Below are positions 9,754 to 18,154 of a stretch of DNA of 42,774 bases, in pieces. Origin of the DNA: JAFNAG01 sp964353465 (lineage in GTDB: Bacteria > Acidobacteriota > UBA6911); the NCBI GenBank assembly GCA_964353465.1, contig CAYGWQ010000009.1:1-42774 (forward strand), written 5' to 3'. A program made the position numbers and the translations under genes. Under the pieces are notes generated by a model. That model was given only the letters and a program-made list of their open reading frames with translations. It had not been told where the DNA came from and ran no database searches. Within the stretch, counting starts at the first letter, position 1; the number at the start of each line of letters is the position of its first letter.

Positions 9754-10413
9754 ATGATGAAAGCATCACATCCGGCAATACCTTATATCGCGCCCTATGC
9801 CGCATTTCTTTTTTTTCTGGCACTCAAGAGCTATTTTCCGCGCGAATATCCGCTTCGCGTAATTGCAGTGGCCGCGATCGTAATCCTGTTCTCGCGAAGG
9901 ATCGTATCCTTGCATCTGTCCCATCCCATCCAAAGCATCCTGGTAGGGGCGCTTGTGTTCGTCACCTGGATAGGACCGGACCTCCTATCCTCAACCTATC
10001 GGCAGCACTGGCTTTTTCATAATGCCCTCATGGGGACCGCAAGGAGTACGCTTCCGCAGGAGCTGCGAGCCGATCCTGTCTTCCTCCTGTTTCGCCTTGC
10101 CGGAACCGTCTTCCTGGTGCCTGTCATCGAGGAGCTTTTCTGGCGGGGATGGCTGATGCGCTTTTTGATCTCACCCGATTTCCAGAAAGTTCGATTCGGC
10201 GCCTATTCAGCATTCTCTTTCGGAATGACCGCCTTGCTGTTTGCCTCCGAGCACGGCCCATACTGGGAAGTTGGCCTGATAGCAGGCATCCTGTACGGCT
10301 GGTGGATGGTGCGCACCGGAAGTCTGGGAGATTGCATCCTCGCCCACAGCATCACCAATGGATGCCTCGCTGCCTATGTGATCGGCGCCGAACAGTGGCA
10401 ATATTGGCTATGA
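9754..10413 (+). CDS. CAAX prenyl protease-related protein of PEP-CTERM systems (CPBP family)
   Basis: A 219-residue membrane protein with about six to seven hydrophobic helices. It carries the CPBP/Abi intramembrane protease motifs: EELFWRGWLMR (EExxxR), FASEHGPYWEVGLIAG (motif 2 His) and LAHSITNGCLA (motif 3 His/Asn). Length and position match the subfamily of CAAX-protease-related proteins that co-occurs with exosortase. Two adjacent ATGs (9754 and 9757) follow a GGGAA-type ribosome site. The expected site of action is the inner membrane. Its substrate is unknown; a role in processing exosortase-sorted proteins is only suggested by context. Confidence 0.85.
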   Translation: MMKASHPAIPYIAPYAAFLFFLALKSYFPREYPLRVIAVAAIVILFSRRIVSLHLSHPIQSILVGALVFVTWIGPDLLSSTYRQHWLFHNALMGTARSTLPQELRADPVFLLFRLAGTVFLVPVIEELFWRGWLMRFLISPDFQKVRFGAYSAFSFGMTALLFASEHGPYWEVGLIAGILYGWWMVRTGSLGDCILAHSITNGCLAAYVIGAEQWQYWL

Positions 10414-10620
10414 TAGAATCCTCAAATAATTGCAGCCTAATCTCTTAACCTCAGAATCACCACCATCTCGCCTGGACTTGAAACCGATAAATCTGTGACC
10501 CGTAGCACAGGATTGCTGGGTGTATGTACCGATATAGACATGCGAAATGGAATTCCCCATGCACCGACGTCGGATTTCTCTGTGCGAGAAACCTGCGCGA
10601 GCGGCTGAATGGAGAGGAAT

Positions 10621-11139
10621 ATGATTCATTTGAGACAAATTCGCCCTTCCTCCCCCCTATTAATGATCGCAACATTGCTTATCCTGGCATGCAGCGCCCC
10701 GGCAATCGCAGCAGATGTAACCCTTGCATGGGACCCGAACAGTGAATCGAACCTTGCCGGATACAAGCTCTATTACGGAACCGCATCGGGCGTTTACGGG
10801 ACGCCGATTACTCTTAGCTTACAAACTACTTACACGATAACCAGCCTTCCTCCAGGCACATACTTTTTCGCTCTCAAGGCTTTTAACGCGCTGGGGCTGG
10901 AAAGCGGTTTCTCGAACGAGGTCTCCACTACCATTCCCCCCCTGCCGACGACCGGCAAATGCGATATCAACAGCGACATTCTGGTGAATGTTCTCGACCT
11001 GCAGGTGGTAATCAATGCGATTTTGGGAACTCAGCCGCTCACAGGCAAGGGGGATCTGAACGGCGACGGCAGGGTTGACGTGCTTGATCTACAAATCCTT
11101 GGAAATGTGATACTTGGCATACGGAGTTGCCCGTTATGA
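10621..11139 (+). CDS. secreted FN3-dockerin type I protein
   Basis: A 172-residue exported protein. ATG 10621 follows a strong GGAGAGGA site; an ATG at 10609 overlaps that site and is less likely. Residues 1-30 are a signal peptide (cleavage likely after PAIA; an LAC sequence leaves a weak lipoprotein option). Residues ~31-110 form an FN3-like domain (ADVTLAWDPNSESNLAGYK to SGFSNEVS). Residues ~113-172 are a type I dockerin with two calcium F-hand loops, DINSDILVNVLD and DLNGDGRVDVLD, each followed by LQ and a helix. Both loops carry Val-Leu at recognition positions 10 and 11, a symmetry that allows two binding orientations in known dockerins. The stop codon overlaps the start of the cohesin gene (ATGA). 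Role: probably an exported module attached non-covalently to the cohesin protein. Confidence 0.85.
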   Translation: MIHLRQIRPSSPLLMIATLLILACSAPAIAADVTLAWDPNSESNLAGYKLYYGTASGVYGTPITLSLQTTYTITSLPPGTYFFALKAFNALGLESGFSNEVSTTIPPLPTTGKCDINSDILVNVLDLQVVINAILGTQPLTGKGDLNGDGRVDVLDLQILGNVILGIRSCPL

Positions 11140-14100
11140 TGAATGCCTCAGCTGTAGCCGCACCGCGGAAAAGCCTCTTTATCTTCCAGGTATTAAAACT
11201 CCCCTTTGCGGCAGCAGCTGGGATGATATGGCTGCTCGCATGCTGGATACTGCCCCCCCAGGCCTTTGCGCAGACCATCACCGTGGGATCGGTTTCGGGA
11301 CAGGCAGGCACAGCCGTCGACTTGAGGGTTAACTTCACTGCGGGAGCTACCGGCGTCGCAACTCTGCAATTCGACCTGGCATTTCCCTCCTCGCTCAGTC
11401 TGGTATCCACCACAACTGGCTCCGCTGCCACGAGCGCCGGCAAGAGCGCCAACGGCAGCGCAATCTCCGGCGGAGTCCGGGTTCTCATCTTCGGTTTGAA
11501 TCAGAATCTGATCGGATCGGGCGAAGTGGCGATCATCCGACTCAACATCGCCGCGGGTACGCCTCCGGGAACAATCGCCGTAGCCATTGGCAATATCGTA
11601 GCCTCTGACGCTCTGGGCCTCAATGTCGCCGTCTCCGGCATCGGAGGCAGCGTAACAGTCTCCGGGCAAGGCGACACAACAGCCCCAGTGATATCCGCGG
11701 TCGCCAGCTCCGGCATCACCCAATCGAGCGCCACGATAACGTGGACCACCAACGAGGCATCCGACTCCCAGGTTGAATACGGAACTACCATTGCTTATGG
11801 CCGCTCGGCTGTGCTGAACTTGAGCCTGGTCACCTCGCACTCGCAGACCTTGACCGGACTTTCGGCAGGCACAACCTATCACTACCGCGTAAAATCGAGA
11901 GATGCGGCTGGCAATCTGGCTCCCTCGGGTGATTTCACCTTCACTACGCAGGCTGAGACAGACATAACTGCGCCGATCATCCAATGGGTCTCGTCCTCAG
12001 GCATCACCAGCACGGGAGCGACGATTCTCTGGACCACCAACGAAGCTTCCGACTCCCAGGTCGAGTATGGAACTACGGTTACCTATGGGAGTTCAACCTC
12101 CCTGAACGTGGCGATGGTCACGTCGCATTCTCAGACGCTGAGCGGGCTCCAGGCGAATACTACTTACCATTTTCGCGTTAAGTCCAGAGATGCAGCCGGC
12201 AACCTCGCCACCTCCCCCGACTACACCTTTACGACGCAAACCCCGACAGATACCGTCCCTCCAGTCATCGAGGGAGTCACGGCCACCAATGTCACCCATT
12301 CGAGCGCAACCATTGTCTGGACCACGAATGAGGCCGCCGATTCCCAGGTCGAGTACGGAGTTACCAGCTCGTATGGGAACATAACCACACGCAATCTCAA
12401 CCTGGTCGGCACCCACACGAAGGCGCTCAGCGGGCTTATCCCGGAGACCATCTATCATTACCGTGTGCTCTCGAGGGATGCGGCGGGGAATGTCGCCGCT
12501 TCAGGCGGCTTCACTTTCACCACTTTGGCCGACAACGACACCACACCTCCGGTGATCTCGGGTGTCGCCAGCAGCAATGTAACCGGCAATTCGGCCAGAA
12601 TCAGCTGGACCACCAGCGAACCTGCGGATACCCAGGTGGATTATGGCACAACCACATTTTACGGCAATTCGACCTCGCTGAATCCGGCACTGACGACCTC
12701 CCATGCACAGACACTGACCGGGCTCACCGCCAAGACAACGTATCACTACCGTGTCAGATCCCGAGATGAACCCGGCAACCAGGCTGTCTCGGATGATTTC
12801 ATTTTCAGGACCGGGGATGCTCCGGGCGATATTATTCCCGTGACCACGCTCTTCTACCCACGGCTGCTGACCACTCCCACGACTGCACCAGGCTCCCCGA
12901 ACGAGGAATTCATCGGTTTCGGCATCACCAATCTCGACAGCTCGCCGGCGAGACTGCGGTTTACAGCTTACAACATTGCAGGAAACGAGGCGACGGGGCC
13001 GGGAATCACCAATCCGGTAATCCGCGACCTCCTCCCCGGTGAACAGGTGCCGCTCGTCGACAACCAGATCTTCGGCAGCGGTTTCTTCGGCCCCGATTCG
13101 ATCGGCTGGGTCAAGATTGAGAGTACCGTTGCTAGGGTGGCCGGCTTCTTCATGATGTTCAACGCCTGTCTCACTGAACTCGACGGCGCCAACGTCACCT
13201 CGAATCCCCTGACTTCTTTCATCTACCCCGAGATTGACGCCCAGGGATTTACCAAGGTCAGCATCGCCAATCCCAACCCTGACCCGGCAACAGTGACCCT
13301 TGATCTGATCCGATCCGACGGCACTGTCCAGTCCTCGGTAACACGCAACATACCGGCGAACGGATCCCTGGCAGCGGATCTGTTCGCGGATATCTTCCCC
13401 GGAAGCAATCCCACAGGGGATGGCTATGTAAGAGTAGCCTCGAACCAGGGAGTGCTCCCATTTGAGCTGGTTGGGAAGTCCACGCAGTATCTGGGGAGCT
13501 TAAACGGGCAAGATGCCGCCCAGGGGGCCTCGACTCTGTATTGTCCGCAATTTGTGTTCGGTGAAACCTGGGAAACGACCATATCGGTCGTAAACCTGGA
13601 CAACAGACCGGGCACGGTTACTTTCCGTTTCATCCGTGAAGATGCCTCGCAGTTGGGGGCCACCAAGGTCGTGCCGATCGAAGCATACGGCAAGATCTAT
13701 GTAGATGATGCTACATTTTTCCAGTCGTTCATCGTTGCTCCGGGTGGCGCCCTCATTCAAGGATACGTCGAAATCGTCAGCACCGATGTTCAGCTGGCAG
13801 GGAGCGTTGTTTTCGGGGATCCCGAGCGAACCGCTTTTGCATCTGCCTTGCCCCTGGTGTCGACTCTCGATCAGTCCTTTATCTTCAGTCATCTGGCATC
13901 CAACAGCCAATATTTCACCGGCGTTGCCATGCTCAATCCTGGCCCGTTTGACGCGGCAGTAGATATCGAGATATATAAAGCCGATGGAACGCTGGATAGG
14001 ACGACGAAGGTGTTTGTGCCCCGCCTGAGACGCGTCTCGCGTCTGCTGACTGATATATTCCCTGAACTGGAGGGACAGGATCGCATATCAGGCTATTTTA

Positions 14101-14195
14101 AGGTTATATCTACCCAGCCGTTGGCTACGTTCGCTCTTTTTGGGACTCGCAACCTGTCTGCCCTTTCAGCCATACCACCGCAAGTAGTGAAATAA
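11136..14195 (+). CDS. secreted cohesin-FN3(x4) protein with four C-terminal repeat modules
   Basis: A 1019-residue exported protein. The start ATG overlaps the dockerin gene's TGA, and GGAG at 11123-11126 is well spaced; an in-frame TTG at 11127 is unlikely. Domains: signal region 1-45 (cleavage likely after QAFA); cohesin-like domain ~46-178 (start ITVGSVSGQAGTAVDLRV, middle GGVRVLIFGLNQNLIGSGE, end GIGGSVTVSG); four FN3 repeats ~180-563 with the core TTNEASDSQVEYGTT; then four similar ~110-residue beta-rich modules to the end (each with a pattern like NLDSxPA, GWVxI or GYVxV, and a hydrophobic FxLFG-like close). No PEP-CTERM tail, LPXTG or porSS signal is visible, and the protein ends SALSAIPPQVVK. 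It probably acts at the cell surface or extracellularly as the acceptor for the dockerin protein. Confidence 0.82.
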   Translation: MMNASAVAAPRKSLFIFQVLKLPFAAAAGMIWLLACWILPPQAFAQTITVGSVSGQAGTAVDLRVNFTAGATGVATLQFDLAFPSSLSLVSTTTGSAATSAGKSANGSAISGGVRVLIFGLNQNLIGSGEVAIIRLNIAAGTPPGTIAVAIGNIVASDALGLNVAVSGIGGSVTVSGQGDTTAPVISAVASSGITQSSATITWTTNEASDSQVEYGTTIAYGRSAVLNLSLVTSHSQTLTGLSAGTTYHYRVKSRDAAGNLAPSGDFTFTTQAETDITAPIIQWVSSSGITSTGATILWTTNEASDSQVEYGTTVTYGSSTSLNVAMVTSHSQTLSGLQANTTYHFRVKSRDAAGNLATSPDYTFTTQTPTDTVPPVIEGVTATNVTHSSATIVWTTNEAADSQVEYGVTSSYGNITTRNLNLVGTHTKALSGLIPETIYHYRVLSRDAAGNVAASGGFTFTTLADNDTTPPVISGVASSNVTGNSARISWTTSEPADTQVDYGTTTFYGNSTSLNPALTTSHAQTLTGLTAKTTYHYRVRSRDEPGNQAVSDDFIFRTGDAPGDIIPVTTLFYPRLLTTPTTAPGSPNEEFIGFGITNLDSSPARLRFTAYNIAGNEATGPGITNPVIRDLLPGEQVPLVDNQIFGSGFFGPDSIGWVKIESTVARVAGFFMMFNACLTELDGANVTSNPLTSFIYPEIDAQGFTKVSIANPNPDPATVTLDLIRSDGTVQSSVTRNIPANGSLAADLFADIFPGSNPTGDGYVRVASNQGVLPFELVGKSTQYLGSLNGQDAAQGASTLYCPQFVFGETWETTISVVNLDNRPGTVTFRFIREDASQLGATKVVPIEAYGKIYVDDATFFQSFIVAPGGALIQGYVEIVSTDVQLAGSVVFGDPERTAFASALPLVSTLDQSFIFSHLASNSQYFTGVAMLNPGPFDAAVDIEIYKADGTLDRTTKVFVPRLRRVSRLLTDIFPELEGQDRISGYFKVISTQPLATFALFGTRNLSALSAIPPQVVK
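11673..12824 (+). repeat. Four tandem FN3-coding repeats, period exactly 288 bp
   Basis: The codon opening each FN3 unit (DTTAPV, DITAPI, DTVPPV, DTTPPV) falls at 11673, 11961, 12249 and 12537, a constant spacing of 288 bp or 96 residues. Units share the core SATITWTTNEASDSQVEYGTT, the TSHSQTLTGL strand and the TTYHYRVKSRDAAGN strand. The fourth unit is the most diverged (TSEPADTQVDYGTT). The equal length suggests recent unit duplication or ongoing recombination. Confidence 0.85.
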
Positions 14196-14814
14196 CAAGC
14201 CTTTTGCGAAATGGGGCGCCGTCCTGTTGCCGGCGCCCTTTGGGCAATCGGGCTCTGATCAGGCTTCATGGATATGAGCCGCCTCCCTGACATCCCGCCC
14301 TTAACAGGCAGTATCCTGAGAGCCAGAAGTCTAGTCAGAATCTCGGGTTGGGATTTGCACATATCGCGCTCCGATCTTTTCCGACAAGCGTTAATTCCCA
14401 TTCGAAAATACTGGCTCCTGGACTCCTTCTTCCAACCCTTGGCAAGAACAGAGTTCTCGCCCTGCTCGACAGGACGATCCGTATCTAACCAGAATTGATA
14501 TTGTGGACGCAATGCGGAAATCCTTTGCAGTTGAAACCAGGCGCCCGGACTGCTCGAAAATGGGATTGCGTGGGGTGCGGGGAGGCGATACAATTTGATG
14601 TCATGTAATGAGCATTATTTCTGGAGGTTTGGGCTGGGACGGGCAAGCTGCAACAACATGTTTTTCTAATAATTTTGCTGAGCCCAAGTCTTCAATCATC
14701 ACAGAGAACTGGTTGGCTTATTTCCGTATTCGCTCTTATAAGGGCCTGATGAACTGGGCATCCGATCCCCCCTCGCGGATGGCTACTCTGATAATTGCTA
14801 GCGTGAGCTGAAGG
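14196..14814. other. Gene-poor spacer between paralogous FN3 genes
   Basis: A 619 bp gap. It starts with a terminator-like hairpin (see next entry) and ends with the ribosome site of the next FN3 gene. The short open frames on both strands have no recognisable family and no good start. A weak hairpin, CATCCG/CGGATG, lies at 14759-14781. I see no RNA gene and no clear promoter, although the downstream gene presumably has one here. Confidence 0.4.
14214..14241 (+). terminator. Hairpin after the cohesin gene, possible terminator
   Basis: GGGCGCC at 14214-14220 pairs perfectly with GGCGCCC at 14232-14238, with an 11-nt loop, followed only by TTT and then GGG. It lies 19 bp after the cohesin gene stop. 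The T tract is poor, so factor-independent termination would be weak. Confidence 0.45.
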
Positions 14815-14823
14815 ATGAACAGC

Positions 14824-17800
14824 ATGCCGAAGGTCAGGATCGCATCAGTGCTCGCGAAGGTACTCTGGTGTTTCCTGATTTTCCTCATCCCCGCGGCCCG
14901 CGCCGGCGCAGCGGATGTTACCCTCTCCTGGGATCCCAACCCCGAAACAGATCTGGCTGGTTATAAGATCTATTACGGAACTTCGTCAAGCGTCTACAGT
15001 ACCAGCATTAAAATAGGCCCGCAAACCACCTACACCGTCACAGGCCTGGCTCCCGGGACCTACTTTTTCGCAATTACAGCCTATAACACCGCAGATCTGG
15101 AAAGCGGTTTTTCCAACGAGGTCTCCGTCAACCTGGGTCTGCCGGATATTACTGCTCCGATTATTTCCGATATTTCGGCATCAAACATTACCGGCATCAG
15201 CGCAACCATCAAATGGACCACGGATGAGGTTTCCGATTCCCAGGTTGACTATGGGACCACGATCTCATACGGAAGCAGCACAACACTCGACACCGGTATG
15301 GTCACCTCCCACTCCCAAGTGCTTTCGGGGCTCTCACCCGGTACTACCTACTACTTCCGTGTCAGGTCCAGGGATGCTGCCACCAACCTCCGCATTCAGG
15401 CCGCCGGTTTGCCATTCACAACCCTCGATACGATAGCGCCGGTCATTTTCGACGTCAGGAGCTCCAACATCACCGGTACCGGCGCAACTATAACCTGGTC
15501 TACGGACGAGGCTTCCGATTCCCAGGTCGAATACGGAACCACTCCTTCTTATGGAAGCTCGACCGTTCCTAACGCCACCATGGTCAAGGTACACTCTCAG
15601 GCGCTTACTGGACTCCTGCCTGTTACAACATACTACTTTCGCGTCAAATCCAGAGACGCTGCCGGCAACCTGGCCACCTCGGGATCTTTCACATTCACCA
15701 CCACAGACGGCACCGCACCTGTTATTTCCGCGGTCGCAACGACCAATATCACAGATACCGGCGCGATCATCACCTGGACTACAGACGAGCTTGCCGATTC
15801 GCAGATCGATTACGGGACTACTCCCTCCTACGGAAGCTCGACCGTGCTCAACACTGGCCTGGTCAAATCCCACTCCCAGGCGCTTACCGGGCTTCTGCCC
15901 GGGACTAGATACTATTTTCAAGTCAGGTCCAGGGACGTTGCCGGAAATCTCGCCACCTTTGCCGGTCTCCCCTTCACGACCGCAGACACAAAAGCGCCGG
16001 TCATTTCTGCTGTCACGATCTCCAGTATCACCGGCACAGGCGCAACGATTGCCTGGACTACGGACGATGCTTCCGATTCGCAGGTCGATTACGGGACTTC
16101 CGCCCTTTATGGAGGCTCGACGCCCCTCAACACCGGTTTGGTCACTGTCCACTCACAGGTACTGACCGGACTCTCACCCGGAACAACCTATAACTTCCGG
16201 ATCAAGTCCAGAGACGCCGCAGGTATCATTTCTGTTTCAGAAAACTACCTTTTCGCCACCTTGCCGACGCCCGACACGCTGACCATTACGGGCATCTCAT
16301 CCTCCGGCATCGGCCATGCATCGGCAACCATTACATGGACAACGAATAGATCCTCTGATCAGCAGGTGGATTTCGGCCCGTCAGCCTCATACGAAACGTC
16401 CACTTCGCTGGATCCCGGCCTGCGCACTGACCATTCCCAGATTCTGAACGGATTGACAGCAAACACTCTCTACCATTTCCGCGTCCGGTCGAGGGATGGT
16501 TTTTCAAACATCGCTGTTTCGCCCGATTTTACCTTCACTACCGCAGCCAGCGCGGATGCAGCTTCACAAGTCACGCTTGTCTTTCCGCATCCTTACGCTG
16601 CTAATGATCTTCGCCCTGCCTTAGCTGCGGACGCGTTTCTCGGGCTCGCCGTCGCCAATCTCGATAATAGCGCGGCTACCCTCGCTTTCACCGCATTCGG
16701 CATCGATGGTAAGAAGATAAATGGCTCAAACCTCACGAATCCCAGTATTCTCCCCCCCGAACCTCCGGGTGGTCAGATTCCCAAAATCGATTATCAGCTC
16801 TTTCTTGGGGATCCTGGTAGTCTTGGCCAGGTAGGGTGGATCGAGATGCAGGCTAATGTCAGCAAAGTTGCCGGCTTCTTCATGATTTTCGACGGCCGGA
16901 TTTCCATCCTTGATGGTGCCGTACCCATCACCCTTCCCATGACATCATCGATCTTGCCGGAAATCGGCGAGCAGGGCTTCACTAGGGTTCAGGTGGTAAA
17001 TCCCTCTCTGAGCCCGGCCACGGTTCTCTTCGAACTCGTGAAATCCGACGGCGACATTCGCATATCCCAGAACCTCGGCATCCAGCCAAAGGGCTCCATT
17101 ACCACGGATCTCTTTTCGGGCCTGTTTCCCCAAACACCTCCACAAGGGTCCGATTATGTTCGAGTGACTTCAGATTCAGGAGTTCTTCCGCTCGAAATCC
17201 TCGGCAAAACCTCACAGTATGTCGAAGTGCTCAATGCTCAAGACGCAGCACAGGGCGGCACGCCCCTTTATTGCCCCCAGTATGCAGTCGGAGGTGGCTG
17301 GCGATCCACCCTCTCTATTGTGAATCTAGATTCCGTGCCCGGCCGGGTCACCTTGAGATTATTCGGTGACAACGGCACGCAGATCGGAATTATGCGGGAC
17401 CTGCCGATCGAAAAGAACGGCAAGGTGCATGTGGACGATTCTACATTCTTCCAACCCCTTCTGCCCCCTCCTGCGGGCCTGATCGAGGGGTGGGTGGAAA
17501 TAGTAAGCAGCGGGATTCATATAAGCGGGAGCGTGGTCTTCAGTGATGCTCAACGTACATCTTTTTCTTCCGCCCTTCCCTTGACCTCTACCCTCGAACG
17601 CTCCATGGTTTTCAGCCATATCGCCTCCAATGGGACCTACTACACGGGCATCTCTCTTCTCAATCCCGATAGTGCTCCGGCATCGGTAACCATTGATGTC
17701 TATAGTGCAGATGGCACGCTTAAAGCTACATCTTCCAAGGCGATAGGCCCAAAGGAAAGGGTCACTCAACTCCTGACCGAGCTCTTCCCGTCCATGGAGG

Positions 17801-17922
17801 GCCAGGACTGGATTTCGGGATATGTGCGCGTAACCGCAGACAGAGGCATATCCGCTTTTGCCTTGTTCGGAACCCATAACCTGACGGCACTGTCGGCCAT
17901 TCCACCCCAAATCGCCAGATAG
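14824..17922 (+). CDS. secreted multi-FN3 protein, single-chain paralogue of the dockerin/cohesin pair
   Basis: A 1032-residue exported protein. ATG 14824 is spaced 8 nt from AAGGA; ATG 14815 overlaps that site. The signal peptide ends near AARAGA. The first FN3 (~30-107, ADVTLSWDPNPETDLAGYK to ESGFSNEVS) is the close homologue of the FN3 in the dockerin protein. Next come five FN3 repeats (~108-578) of the same type as in the cohesin protein, then the same four C-terminal modules, ending TALSAIPPQIAR. It has neither dockerin nor cohesin. It therefore looks like the two upstream proteins joined in one chain, or the ancestor from which they were split. The last FN3 is more diverged (TTNRSSDQQVDFGPS). 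The role is unknown; a surface or matrix protein is likely. Confidence 0.8.
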   Translation: MPKVRIASVLAKVLWCFLIFLIPAARAGAADVTLSWDPNPETDLAGYKIYYGTSSSVYSTSIKIGPQTTYTVTGLAPGTYFFAITAYNTADLESGFSNEVSVNLGLPDITAPIISDISASNITGISATIKWTTDEVSDSQVDYGTTISYGSSTTLDTGMVTSHSQVLSGLSPGTTYYFRVRSRDAATNLRIQAAGLPFTTLDTIAPVIFDVRSSNITGTGATITWSTDEASDSQVEYGTTPSYGSSTVPNATMVKVHSQALTGLLPVTTYYFRVKSRDAAGNLATSGSFTFTTTDGTAPVISAVATTNITDTGAIITWTTDELADSQIDYGTTPSYGSSTVLNTGLVKSHSQALTGLLPGTRYYFQVRSRDVAGNLATFAGLPFTTADTKAPVISAVTISSITGTGATIAWTTDDASDSQVDYGTSALYGGSTPLNTGLVTVHSQVLTGLSPGTTYNFRIKSRDAAGIISVSENYLFATLPTPDTLTITGISSSGIGHASATITWTTNRSSDQQVDFGPSASYETSTSLDPGLRTDHSQILNGLTANTLYHFRVRSRDGFSNIAVSPDFTFTTAASADAASQVTLVFPHPYAANDLRPALAADAFLGLAVANLDNSAATLAFTAFGIDGKKINGSNLTNPSILPPEPPGGQIPKIDYQLFLGDPGSLGQVGWIEMQANVSKVAGFFMIFDGRISILDGAVPITLPMTSSILPEIGEQGFTRVQVVNPSLSPATVLFELVKSDGDIRISQNLGIQPKGSITTDLFSGLFPQTPPQGSDYVRVTSDSGVLPLEILGKTSQYVEVLNAQDAAQGGTPLYCPQYAVGGGWRSTLSIVNLDSVPGRVTLRLFGDNGTQIGIMRDLPIEKNGKVHVDDSTFFQPLLPPPAGLIEGWVEIVSSGIHISGSVVFSDAQRTSFSSALPLTSTLERSMVFSHIASNGTYYTGISLLNPDSAPASVTIDVYSADGTLKATSSKAIGPKERVTQLLTELFPSMEGQDWISGYVRVTADRGISAFALFGTHNLTALSAIPPQIAR
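15145..16560 (+). repeat. Five tandem FN3-coding repeats
   Basis: Unit starts (DITAPI, DTIAPV, DGTAPV, DTKAPV, DTLTIT) lie at 15145, 15427, 15706, 15985 and 16273, giving periods of 282, 279, 279 and 288 bp. Units 2-4 share long near-identical stretches such as GTTPSYGSSTV and ALTGLLP. Similarity extends to the 288-bp units of the preceding gene. Confidence 0.8.
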
Positions 17923-18028
17923 AAGAGACAAAACTCACGTATTTGTGACCGGCGCGTGCTGCCCCGATCCGGAGTACCTTCAGTCGTTTAGGCATAGGCT
18001 ACACGGGATAGCCCAATCCAGGCGAGGA

Positions 18029-18115
18029 TGGTGCCGAAGGGGGGACTCGAACCCCCACGAGCTTAAGCCCACTAGACCCTGAACCTAGCGCGTCTGCCAG
18101 TTCCGCCACTTCGGC
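18029..18115 (-). tRNA. tRNA-Leu, anticodon CAG
   Basis: Read on the - strand this is an 87-nt class II tRNA. The acceptor stem GCCGAAG (18109-18115) pairs with CTTCGGC; the D-loop region is TGGCGGAACTGGCAGACGC; the anticodon loop reads GTTCAGG with CAG as anticodon; there is a long variable arm (GTGGGCTTAAGCTCGT region); and the T-arm is GGGGGTTCGAGTCCCCC. The discriminator is A, and the CCA end is encoded (TGG at 18029-18031 on the + strand). Confidence 0.95.
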
Positions 18116-18125
18116 ACTGACCGGT

Positions 18126-18154
18126 ATCTTATGGGGGAGCGCGGAGCTTGTCAA
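18126..18154 (-). promoter_or_regulatory. sigma70-type promoter of tRNA-Leu
   Basis: On the - strand a perfect TTGACA (18149-18154), a 17-bp spacer and TAAGAT (18126-18131) stand 10 bp before the tRNA 5' end, giving a leader of only a few nucleotides. The -35 box overlaps the last codons of the TPR gene upstream. Confidence 0.75.

Noticed and set aside
10490..10540. A TAGCAC...TTGC pattern resembling a sigma54 promoter
   Set aside because: The distance between the GG-like and GC elements is one base short and the first G is replaced by A. sigma54 sites do not tolerate that spacing.
14608..14660. Inverted similarity to the 3' ends of the two large FN3 genes
   Set aside because: The reverse complement aligns only loosely with the last ~35 bases of the gene ending at 17922, with gaps. 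This could be chance and is too short to call a gene remnant.
11673..16560. Regular repeats that could look like a CRISPR or satellite array
   Set aside because: They are in-frame FN3-coding units inside two long genes, with protein-level conservation.
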